DNA of 5,413 bases from CAYJFK01 sp964369475 (GTDB lineage: Bacteria; Bacillota; Clostridia; Oscillospirales; Feifaniaceae), in NCBI GenBank assembly GCA_964369475.1, contig CAYJFK010000100.1:1-5413 (forward strand), in the 5' to 3' direction. The position numbers were made by a program, and so were the translations under genes. The notes under the pieces were generated by a model. It had not been told where the DNA came from, did not search any database, and was given only the letters and a program-made list of their open reading frames with translations. Below are positions 1 through 5,336 of this stretch, in pieces; the stretch's first letter is position 1, and each line of letters opens with the position of its first letter.

Positions 1-85
1 TTAACGACGAAGGGCACCCTGATGGTGCCCCCTCGCCGCTCCCCCTCCTTCCGAATGGGCTTGATTTTGGGTTTTTCTCCAGCCT
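1..85. other. Gene-free C-rich edge segment with a short hairpin
   Basis: This stretch lies beyond the terminator of the kinase gene. It is visibly richer in C on the plus strand than the neighbouring coding DNA. It contains a perfect 7-bp inverted repeat, gggcacc at 12-18 and ggtgccc at 24-30, around a 5-base loop, with no T-tract on either side, so it does not look like a terminator. Short stop-free frames can be read on the minus strand, but none has a start or a ribosome binding site. It may be a fragment of a dispersed intergenic repeat or the edge of an unseen neighbour. This is inference only. Confidence 0.3.
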
Positions 86-88
86 GAC

Positions 89-119
89 AAAAAGACCGCT
101 CTTTTGGAGCGGTCTTTTT
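89..119 (-). terminator. Intrinsic terminator of the two-component operon, probably bidirectional
   Basis: A perfect 13-bp inverted repeat pairs 89-101 with 107-119 around a 5-base loop. The core is GC-rich (gaccgctc / gagcggtc). The arms begin with five A and end with five T, so a U-tract follows the hairpin in either direction of transcription. It begins 10 bases past the stop codon of the histidine kinase gene, so it most likely ends that transcript. It could also stop plus-strand transcription entering from the left. Confidence 0.9.
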
Positions 120-128
120 GTGTCGTGT

Positions 129-1472
129 TTAAGCTAATTTTACAGCGGCAATCTCCACTTCAAAGACTGCGCCGCCGCTATTATACGCTTTAATATTACC
201 ACCCATCATTAAAGCAGATGTCTTGGCTATCGAAAGGCCAAGCCCGAAATTGCCGCCCTCCCCTTTGGAAAAGCGCTCGAATATAACGGTGGGGTCGGCA
301 ATTCCCTCGCCGTCGTCCTTTACAGTTATAACTGCTAGACCGTCACGCTCTGTAAGGGAGATTTCAACCGTGCTCTTTGCATAGCGCAGAGCATTTGAGA
401 TTATATTGCCAACAGATCCTGACAGCAGCTCGCTCTTTGCCTTTGCAAAGATGTCCTCTTTTATGCTACTCTTTATCTCTATACCGCTTGTCACGGCAAG
501 GCCGCTATATCTGCTTATCAAATCGGACAGCTCGTCGCTTAAATTTAGCACTTGGAGCTTTTCTTTTCCGCTGAAATTCTCCGCCCTTGCGAGTGTAAGC
601 AGACTGTCGACAAGGCTTGTAAGGCGCTTGCTTTGGTCGGATATTAAATGTGCCGTCCCCTTTGCGTCTTCAAATATTCCCATTTCTATGCCGTCGGCAT
701 AGCCCTGTATGCTCATAAGAGGCGTGCGAAGCTCGTGGGAGGCATTGTGCAGGAAGTTTTTTTGCGACTGATTATATTGGTATATCCGCTTGTTAAGCGA
801 ATTTATCTCCTCTGTAAGTCGCCCAATCTCTATGCTGTCGCTATTATTTTCTATATATAAAAGCTCGTCTGACTTCATGCCCTCGATTTGATTTGTAAGC
901 ATTTCGATAGGGCGGGCTATGGCATTTGTCACCTTGCCCGACACAAAGAGAGCTACTACTGTTATAACTGCCGAAACCGAAATTAGCACGATATTAACAG
1001 TTTCCACAAAACCATCTATCGTAAGCCCTTTTGAAATGTATATTATGGTATCTGTTACGCTCTTGCCGCTGTAATTTACGCTAAGAGCATAATATGTCTC
1101 GTTTTCATGCCGAAAAGAACCGATTTCCTCGTGCTCTAAGTTTTGTATCTCCTCGTAGGCCTTGCTTGCTATCTCCTGTGTTACAAAGCTATCCCTGAAA
1201 TTAAAAAATCTCGAAACCTCGCCGTTTTTATTGTATGTCACGACCTCTGCCGCCGTTGTGAGGTTTTGCCCTATTATAAATGGTAATGCATTTTCCACGT
1301 TGTCGTTTTCCATTACCCTTGTAACCCTCTCAACTGCCGCTGTAAGTTCCTCCTCTGCTTCTTTTTGGTTGTATACCGATACTATTAGATTAAAGAGCAG
1401 AACGGTAGTTACAGGAATTAGCACTATTAGCAATAGAAATGGCCGTGATATTCGCTTTCTTATAGGTAACAT
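129..1472 (-). CDS. Sensor histidine kinase of a two-component system (HAMP-HisKA-HATPase)
   Basis: This 447-residue membrane sensor kinase autophosphorylates on histidine and passes the phosphate to the response regulator encoded just upstream. Membrane segment 1 lies at about residues 12-33. An extracytoplasmic region of about 120 residues follows, then membrane segment 2 at about 157-178 and a HAMP linker at about 180-232. The dimerisation domain carries the H-box NASHELRTPL with His246 as phosphoacceptor. The ATPase domain shows the N-box (Asn356, Asn360), the G1 box DDGEGI at 386-391, the F-box FERF at 398-401 and the G2 box GLGLS at 410-414, so all catalytic motifs look intact. I recognise no named family in the extracytoplasmic region, so the signal is unknown. 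The start ATG overlaps the regulator's TAA as TAATG. A GGAGG site at 1481-1477, formed by the regulator's last codons, precedes it, which implies translational coupling. Confidence 0.95.
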   Translation of the reverse strand: MLPIRKRISRPFLLLIVLIPVTTVLLFNLIVSVYNQKEAEEELTAAVERVTRVMENDNVENALPFIIGQNLTTAAEVVTYNKNGEVSRFFNFRDSFVTQEIASKAYEEIQNLEHEEIGSFRHENETYYALSVNYSGKSVTDTIIYISKGLTIDGFVETVNIVLISVSAVITVVALFVSGKVTNAIARPIEMLTNQIEGMKSDELLYIENNSDSIEIGRLTEEINSLNKRIYQYNQSQKNFLHNASHELRTPLMSIQGYADGIEMGIFEDAKGTAHLISDQSKRLTSLVDSLLTLARAENFSGKEKLQVLNLSDELSDLISRYSGLAVTSGIEIKSSIKEDIFAKAKSELLSGSVGNIISNALRYAKSTVEISLTERDGLAVITVKDDGEGIADPTVIFERFSKGEGGNFGLGLSIAKTSALMMGGNIKAYNSGGAVFEVEIAAVKLA

Positions 1473-2149
1473 TATTCCTCCAGTTCCAGCTTAAAGCCAA
1501 ATCCCCAAACGGCCGTTATTCTAACATTTGTTTTAACGAGCTTTTTTCTAAGCCTCTTTAACACATCGTCACATGCCTTTGTATCAACTTCGTAATCAAA
1601 CTTCCAAACATTTTTAAGCAGTTCTTCTCTCGATACCGCCCTGTCGGAGTTCTCGAACATATATGCCATTAGAGCAAATTCCGTTGGGGTTACATCAAAG
1701 CTCTCGCCGCAAACACTGCACTTTTTCATGGCTATGTCTATTTCTATATTTCCGAAGGAGAGCAAATTTTTCTCCTTAACGCTACTGCTAAAGGACATTC
1801 TCCTAAATATGGAATTAACCCGTGCCACAAGTTCCATAGGTGCAAAGGGCTTTACCAGATAGTCGTCTGCCCCCATTGTTATGCCTGTTATCCTGTCGAG
1901 CTCGCTATCCTTTGCCGATACTATTATAATGGGAACATTGTTTTGCTCCCTAATTTGCGAACATATCGTTATGCCGTCTGTCCCCGGCATCATTACATCT
2001 AATATAACCATGTCGGACGGATTTTTCAAAAACTCCGCCACAAGATGATCGCCACTTTCAAATGCCGAAACTTCGTAGCCGCTATTTCTTAAAAATCCGC
2101 TTATAATGTCCCTTATGCTCTTTTGGTCGTCTGCTATATAAATTTTCAT
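1472..2149 (-). CDS. OmpR/PhoB-family response regulator
   Basis: This 225-residue cytoplasmic transcription factor is the likely partner of the kinase encoded downstream. The receiver domain spans about residues 1-117, with the acidic pair Asp7-Asp8, phosphoacceptor Asp51 in LDVMMPG, switch Ser78 and Lys100 in VKPF. The winged-helix DNA-binding domain spans about 128-223, with the usual VTPTEFALM stretch and a C-terminal wing ending AVWGFGFKLE. I chose the ATG at 2149 because the protein then begins MKIYIADD, as the family does, and because GGGGTG lies five bases upstream. The longer frame from 2200 adds 17 residues that fit no receiver domain and lacks a ribosome binding site. A CSVC pair at Cys144/Cys147 near the start of the DNA-binding domain is unusual but may mean nothing. 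A repeat in the upstream region is a candidate autoregulatory site. Confidence 0.95.
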   Translation of the reverse strand: MKIYIADDQKSIRDIISGFLRNSGYEVSAFESGDHLVAEFLKNPSDMVILDVMMPGTDGITICSQIREQNNVPIIIVSAKDSELDRITGITMGADDYLVKPFAPMELVARVNSIFRRMSFSSSVKEKNLLSFGNIEIDIAMKKCSVCGESFDVTPTEFALMAYMFENSDRAVSREELLKNVWKFDYEVDTKACDDVLKRLRKKLVKTNVRITAVWGFGFKLELEE

Positions 2150-2199
2150 GTTATCACCCCAAATAGATAATACCACATTGGCGATAGAGCTTAAACCCA

Positions 2200-2205
2200 T
2201 ATTAT
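2200..2205 (-). promoter_or_regulatory. Tentative -10 element for the two-component operon
   Basis: On the minus strand TAATAT reads here, about 50 bases before the regulator's ATG, which leaves a normal leader. No good -35 is present: at 17-bp spacing the -35 window falls on the TTTTGCCTA direct repeats. This would fit a promoter controlled by the regulator itself, but the region is A/T-rich and chance matches are common. A second candidate, TATTAT at 2172-2167, would give a leader that is almost too short. Confidence 0.3.
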
Positions 2206-2207
2206 TT

Positions 2208-2227
2208 TTTTGCCTACATTTTGCCTA
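2208..2227. promoter_or_regulatory. Candidate response-regulator operator: two 9-bp direct repeats 11 bp apart
   Basis: TTTTGCCTA occurs at 2208-2216 and again at 2219-2227, an exact repeat with an 11-bp period. A weaker third copy in the same phase, TTTAACCGA at 2230-2238, matches 6 of 9 bases. OmpR/PhoB-family regulators typically bind as head-to-tail dimers to direct repeats spaced about one helical turn apart, so the geometry fits. The site lies between the regulator gene and the divergent exported-protein gene and could serve both. Binding is inferred, not shown. Confidence 0.5.
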
Positions 2228-2261
2228 TTTTTAACCGATGATTTTCCACCGACATTTGTTT

Positions 2262-2267
2262 TATACT
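2262..2267 (+). promoter_or_regulatory. Candidate -10 element for the exported-protein gene
   Basis: TATACT matches five of six bases of the TATAAT consensus and lies about 70 bases before the ATG at 2335, giving a leader of roughly 60 bases. The hexamer 17 bp upstream (TGATTT at 2239-2244) is a poor -35. A good -10 with a weak -35 and direct repeats ending just upstream of it is the usual layout of a promoter activated by an OmpR-type regulator. Confidence 0.4.
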
Positions 2268-2334
2268 TTAGTCACAGGGAAGCCCAACAAAGGCATTCCC
2301 GATAATATAAAAAAACACACAAGGAGAAAGAATT

Positions 2335-2688
2335 ATGTTAAGCAAGAAACTTGTAACACTCGGAGTGGTAGGGGCCATGATGGTTGGAGGGGCGAGCCTT
2401 TCGTCTCTCGCCGCCACACCCGAGAGAGTAATGCCCGAAAACGGATTTGTGGCGAGCGGTCGCACTGTCGAGGGTGCTCAGGCTCTAAAGGAAAACCTTG
2501 AGGCAAAGGGGATCACCCTTGACGAAGCAAAGGCAAACTTTGCCGATAAGGTCGCTCAGTTTGCCGCAGAAAACGGCATGACAACAGAGGAAGCACAGGC
2601 GGCTATTGCCGAGATGAGAGCAAACGGCAGAACATTTGAGGGTATCAAAAAATTTAAGGACAACGCAGACAACACAACCATTCAATAA
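2335..2688 (+). CDS. Small exported protein of unknown function
   Basis: This is a 117-residue protein of no family I recognise. The start is preceded by AAGGAG at 2321-2326. Residues 1-27 form a classic signal peptide: Lys4-Lys5, a hydrophobic core at about 6-20, then small residues with likely signal peptidase I cleavage after Ala26 or Ala27. There is no lipobox cysteine, and in fact no cysteine at all, and no anchor or LPXTG signal. The mature part is about 90 residues, highly charged and probably helical. It contains related segments: GRTVEGAQALKEN (42-54) against GRTFEGIKKFKDN (98-110), and GITLDEAKA (59-67) against GMTTEEAQA (81-89). The gene stands alone between its own promoter region and terminator, divergent from the two-component operon. 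It could be a target, ligand or accessory factor of that system, but this rests on position only. Confidence 0.85.
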   Translation: MLSKKLVTLGVVGAMMVGGASLSSLAATPERVMPENGFVASGRTVEGAQALKENLEAKGITLDEAKANFADKVAQFAAENGMTTEEAQAAIAEMRANGRTFEGIKKFKDNADNTTIQ

Positions 2689-2715
2689 GCAAAATATAGA
2701 CTATTAAACACATTT

Positions 2716-2748
2716 AGGGCGGCTAACAAGGCCGCCCTGATGTTTTTT
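2716..2748 (+). terminator. Intrinsic terminator of the exported-protein gene
   Basis: A perfect 8-bp GC-rich stem pairs agggcggc at 2716-2723 with gccgccct at 2731-2738 around a 7-base loop. A T-rich run follows, with six T at 2743-2748. It lies 28 bases after the stop codon and separates this gene from the thiamine operon. Confidence 0.9.
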
Positions 2749-2811
2749 GCAAAAAGCGCTGTTGCCTGACTAAACTTGCAAGAAAAACCATGTTAAAATG
2801 CATATTCACAC

Positions 2812-2840
2812 TTGACTTAATATAAACAAAGGTATATAAT
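2812..2840 (+). promoter_or_regulatory. Strong sigma-A-type promoter of the thiamine operon
   Basis: A TTGACT -35 box (2812-2817) and a perfect TATAAT -10 box (2835-2840) are separated by 17 bp, the optimal spacing. Transcription should start near 2847, which is practically the first base of the riboswitch P1 helix. Such a near-consensus promoter suggests that control is exerted by the riboswitch and not at initiation. Confidence 0.9.
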
Positions 2841-2847
2841 TTACCGT

Positions 2848-2927
2848 AGCTGGGGGAGCCTTTGGGCTGAGATGGCAGTGTGCCGACCCCATGAACCTGA
2901 TGTGGGTAATGCCAACGAAGGGAAGCT
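2848..2927 (+). promoter_or_regulatory. TPP riboswitch aptamer (THI element)
   Basis: This RNA senses thiamine pyrophosphate and controls the tenA-thiM-thiD operon downstream. The conserved THI-box blocks are all present in order: GGGGGAGCC (2852-2860), GGCTGAGA (2865-2872), GACCCC (2885-2890), ACCTGAT (2895-2901), GGTAATGCCA (2905-2914) and AGGGAAG (2919-2925). Readable helices are P1 AGCT 2848-2851 with AGCT 2924-2927, P2 GGGG (within 2852-2856) with CCCC 2887-2890, P3 AGCC 2857-2860 with GGCT 2865-2868, an optional P3a GGCA 2874-2877 with TGCC 2881-2884, and TGG 2903-2905 with CCA 2912-2914. The CUGAGA block is the pyrimidine-binding part of known TPP aptamers. Ligand binding should stabilise P1 and favour the terminator that follows. 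Confidence 0.97.
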
Positions 2928-2944
2928 TGCTATTTGTCTTAATT

Positions 2945-2981
2945 GGCACTTCTCTTGTGGAGAAGTGCCTTATTTTATTTT
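2945..2981 (+). terminator. Riboswitch-controlled intrinsic terminator
   Basis: A perfect 10-bp stem pairs 2945-2954 with 2960-2969 around a 5-base loop and is followed by a T-rich tail at 2970-2981. It lies between the TPP aptamer and the tenA ribosome binding site, so it is the expression platform. An alternative helix of 8 bp (one G-U pair) pairs 2918-2925, the 3' end of the aptamer, with 2949-2956 in the 5' arm and loop of the terminator. It excludes both P1 and the terminator and is the likely antiterminator when TPP is scarce. Confidence 0.93.
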
Positions 2982-2994
2982 AGGAGGAGCATTT

Positions 2995-3657
2995 ATGTCT
3001 GTTTGCGAAAGATTTTACAAGGTGGCAGAGGAGATCTGGGAGAGCTACAACGATCACCCCTTTATTAAGGGAATAACCGACGGAACGCTTGAAATCGAAA
3101 AGTTTAGACACTACATGATACAGGACTACATATACCTGCTCGACTATGCAAAGGTATTTGCGCTCGGAATAACAAAGGCAGGGCACGATGTCGCTACAAT
3201 GCAGAGCTTTGCGAAGTCGATAGACGTTATCCTAAACGGCGAGATGACAATTCACAGGGCATACATGGCACGCCTTGGCATAACAGAGGAGGAGGTCGCA
3301 AATGCAAAGATGTCGATCGACAACTATTCCTACGTTTCCTACATGATAGCACAGGGCAGCATGGGCGGCGTTGCCGAGGTATATGCCGCTATTCTCTCTT
3401 GCGCTTGGAGCTATGAGTTTATCGCAAAGAAGATTGTAGAAATAAACCCCAAAAGTGTCGATCACGAGTTTTACGGCGAGTGGGTGCGTGGCTACTCCTC
3501 CGACGAGTATGCCGATGGAAATGTCCGCATATTTGCCGCTGTCGAGAAGGCCTGTGAGGGACTGTCAGACGAGCATATAGAGGCTCTTTGCGAGATGTTT
3601 AGGGTTTGCAGTGTCTACGAGTACAACTTCTGGGACATGGCTTATTACGTTAAGTAA
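2995..3657 (+). CDS. tenA: TenA-family aminopyrimidine aminohydrolase (thiaminase II)
   Basis: TenA hydrolyses 4-amino-5-aminomethyl-2-methylpyrimidine from degraded thiamine to the hydroxymethyl form HMP, and can also cleave thiamine. It is cytoplasmic and all-helical. The 220-residue length is normal. Active-site residues known from Bacillus subtilis TenA can be placed: Asp44 and Tyr47 in IQDYIYLLDY, Tyr113, the nucleophile Cys136 in LSCAWSY, Tyr140 and Glu209 in VYEYNFW. I chose the ATG at 2995 because AGGAGG (2982-2987) precedes it by seven bases and because the protein then begins as the family does. The frame stays open upstream to an ATG at 2872, but that lies inside the riboswitch and terminator and would not be the start. 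The gene is first in the TPP-controlled operon and feeds HMP to ThiD. Confidence 0.95.
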   Translation: MSVCERFYKVAEEIWESYNDHPFIKGITDGTLEIEKFRHYMIQDYIYLLDYAKVFALGITKAGHDVATMQSFAKSIDVILNGEMTIHRAYMARLGITEEEVANAKMSIDNYSYVSYMIAQGSMGGVAEVYAAILSCAWSYEFIAKKIVEINPKSVDHEFYGEWVRGYSSDEYADGNVRIFAAVEKACEGLSDEHIEALCEMFRVCSVYEYNFWDMAYYVK

Positions 3658-3689
3658 TCATTATTAATAAAAAATTTCGGAGGATTATT

Positions 3690-4505
3690 ATGCTTGGAAA
3701 ATATTTCGACAATGTAAGGGCATCGTCCCCTCTTGTCCACTGCATTACAAACTATGTTACTGTCAACGACTGCGCAAACATTTTGCTCGCCTCCGGTGCG
3801 TCTCCCATAATGGCAGATGATGCGGCAGAGGTCTCCGACATAACTTCAATTTGTTCGGGGCTCGATATAAATATAGGCACGCTAAACGAGCGCACAATTT
3901 CCTCTATGCTTATAGCAGGCAAGCGCTCCAACGAGCTCTCGCACCCTGTGCTGTTAGACCCTGTCGGGGCAGGTGCGTCTAAACTGCGTACAGAGACTAC
4001 ATTTAAGCTTTTGGACGAGGTTAAGTTTAGCGTTATAAGGGGCAATATTTCGGAAGTCAAGACAGTTTGGGCGGGATCCGGCACCACAAAGGGAGTAGAT
4101 GCCGACGTTGCCGATACAGTTACAAAGGAAACACTTAGTGAGGCGGCGGCATTTGCAAAGGCTCTATCGGCAAAAACAGGTGCGGTCGTTGCAATTACAG
4201 GGGCAATTGATATAATTGCAAATAGCGAGCGTGCCATTGCTATATACAACGGTCATGCCGACATGTCTAAAATTACCGGAACGGGCTGTATGCTATCGGC
4301 ACTTACAGTTGCATTTGTTGCATCAAACCCCGACAACAAGCTCGAGGCGGTCACAGCGGCAGTTTGCGCAATGGGTCTTTGCGGCGAGATTGCCGCAAAA
4401 AATGCCACAGGCACATCTACACTTCGCACTCTTTTAATAGATGCAATGAGCAACATGGATGGCAAAACTCTCGACGAGGGCGCAAAGTGGGAGGAAATAA
4501 AATGA
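3690..4505 (+). CDS. thiM: Hydroxyethylthiazole kinase
   Basis: ThiM phosphorylates 4-methyl-5-(2-hydroxyethyl)thiazole with ATP (EC 2.7.1.50), salvaging the thiazole half of thiamine. It has the ribokinase-like fold and usually forms trimers in the cytoplasm. The 271-residue length is typical. Family motifs are clear: VHCITNYVTVNDCAN near the N-terminus (16-30), SGASPIMADD (35-44), LDPVGAGAS (89-97), RGNISE (117-122) and ITGTGCMLSA (195-204). Cys200 in the last motif corresponds to the active-site cysteine of the B. subtilis enzyme, and the same loop forms the anion hole. CGGAGG at 3678-3683 lies six bases before the ATG. The gene follows tenA after 32 bases and overlaps thiD by four bases (ATGA). 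Confidence 0.97.
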   Translation: MLGKYFDNVRASSPLVHCITNYVTVNDCANILLASGASPIMADDAAEVSDITSICSGLDINIGTLNERTISSMLIAGKRSNELSHPVLLDPVGAGASKLRTETTFKLLDEVKFSVIRGNISEVKTVWAGSGTTKGVDADVADTVTKETLSEAAAFAKALSAKTGAVVAITGAIDIIANSERAIAIYNGHADMSKITGTGCMLSALTVAFVASNPDNKLEAVTAAVCAMGLCGEIAAKNATGTSTLRTLLIDAMSNMDGKTLDEGAKWEEIK

Positions 4506-5278
4506 ATGTAGTGCTTACAATAGCAGGCTCTGACTCGAGCGGCGGCGCAGGCATTCAGGCAGACATTAAGACGATAGCCGCCCACAAATGCTATGCCGAG
4601 AGCGTTATAACGGCTCTTACAGCGCAAAACACAACGGGCGTTTACGGAATTATGGAGGTAACTCCCGAGTTTGTAACAAATCAGCTCGAATGTGTATTCG
4701 ATGACATACCACCCGATGCCGTTAAGATTGGCATGGTCTCGAATGTCGAGATAATGAAGGCAATAGCCGAGGGGCTAAAGAAGTACGGCGCTAAAAATGT
4801 CGTGGTCGACCCTGTTATGGTGGCGACATCGGGTGGCAAACTAATGGCAGACGGAGCTTCCGATGGTCTTGTAAAGCACCTATTCCCCGTGGCGACCGTA
4901 ATAACGCCAAATCTACCCGAGGCAGAGGTTTTGGGAGGCATGAGCGTTACGACAAAAGAGGAGATGGAGGCTGTCGCAAAGAAGATATACAGTGAATGCG
5001 GCACTGCCGTTTTAATCAAGGGCGGCCACCTCGAGGCCTGCTCGGACGATCTACTATACGACGGCAGATCTACTTGGTTTACGACCGACCGTGTAGCGAC
5101 CGACAACACCCACGGCACAGGTTGTACGCTGTCGTCGGCAATAGCCTCGAACCTTGCAAAGGGGCTCGAACTTAAAGAGGCGGTAGCGGCTGCCAAGAAT
5201 TACATCACAGGCGCTCTAAAAGCAGGCCTTGACCTAGGCAAGGGCGGCGGCCCACTCGATCACGGCTGGGACAGATAA
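4502..5278 (+). CDS. thiD: Hydroxymethylpyrimidine / phosphomethylpyrimidine kinase
   Basis: ThiD phosphorylates HMP and then HMP-P to give HMP-PP (EC 2.7.1.49 and 2.7.4.7), the pyrimidine substrate of thiamine phosphate synthase. It is a cytoplasmic ribokinase-family enzyme of 258 residues, close to the family norm. Visible motifs are TIAGSDSSGGAGIQAD (6-21), which binds the pyrimidine, DPVMVATSGG (103-112), TPNLPEAE (135-142), LIKGGH (171-176), and NTHGTGCTLSSA (202-213) with catalytic Cys208, plus the C-terminal GKGGGPLDH. The ATG at 4502 overlaps the thiM stop as ATGA, and GGGAGG at 4489-4494 precedes it by seven bases. The frame remains open upstream to 4364, but that part is only the shadow of thiM. 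There is no sign of a ThiE fusion at the C-terminus. Confidence 0.97.
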   Translation: MNVVLTIAGSDSSGGAGIQADIKTIAAHKCYAESVITALTAQNTTGVYGIMEVTPEFVTNQLECVFDDIPPDAVKIGMVSNVEIMKAIAEGLKKYGAKNVVVDPVMVATSGGKLMADGASDGLVKHLFPVATVITPNLPEAEVLGGMSVTTKEEMEAVAKKIYSECGTAVLIKGGHLEACSDDLLYDGRSTWFTTDRVATDNTHGTGCTLSSAIASNLAKGLELKEAVAAAKNYITGALKAGLDLGKGGGPLDHGWDR

Positions 5279-5281
5279 TAC

Positions 5282-5310
5282 AAAGCGGACGAGAAATCGT
5301 CCGCTTTTTT
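5282..5310 (+). terminator. Intrinsic terminator of the thiamine operon
   Basis: A perfect 9-bp stem pairs agcggacga at 5284-5292 with tcgtccgct at 5297-5305, closed by a GAAA tetraloop. Flanking A-U pairs extend it, and six T at 5305-5310 form the tail. It begins four bases after the thiD stop codon, so tenA-thiM-thiD ends here and no further gene follows in the operon. Confidence 0.95.
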
Positions 5311-5331
5311 GCGTTTGGTGGGAGCGTTTGG
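5311..5331. repeat. Short direct repeat GCGTTTGG, two copies
   Basis: GCGTTTGG occurs at 5311-5318 and at 5324-5331, a 13-bp period, between the thiD terminator and the 14-bp array. The first copy overlaps the tail of the terminator. It may be a decayed edge of the neighbouring repeat array or chance. Confidence 0.35.
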
Positions 5332-5336
5332 CAGTA

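Noticed and set aside
12..30. Second terminator in the left edge
   Set aside because: The 7-bp hairpin has no T-tract following it on either strand.
2150..2200. Longer response-regulator start at 2200
   Set aside because: The extra 17 residues match no receiver domain, no Shine-Dalgarno precedes the ATG, and the extension would cover the leader. The start at 2149 has GGGGTG upstream.
2776..2799. Second thiamine-operon promoter (TTGCAA with TAAAAT, extended TG)
   Set aside because: The spacing is only about 12 bp, and the near-perfect promoter at 2812-2840 explains transcription far better.
2872..2994. N-terminal extension of tenA starting at an ATG in 2872
   Set aside because: The frame is open, but it lies inside the conserved TPP aptamer and its terminator, has no ribosome binding site, and adds 41 residues absent from TenA proteins. 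The ATG at 2995 has AGGAGG in place.
3752..4249. 165-residue minus-strand frame opposite thiM, and the 171-residue one opposite thiD (4681-5196)
   Set aside because: Both are antisense shadows of well-supported enzymes, rich in Ser/Thr/Ala as expected from reversed codons, and have no recognisable motifs or ribosome binding sites.
4364..4501. N-terminal extension of thiD starting at 4364
   Set aside because: These 46 codons overlap thiM in another frame and give a basic, unrelated peptide. The ATG at 4502 has a GGGAGG site, an ATGA overlap, and the family's normal N-terminus.
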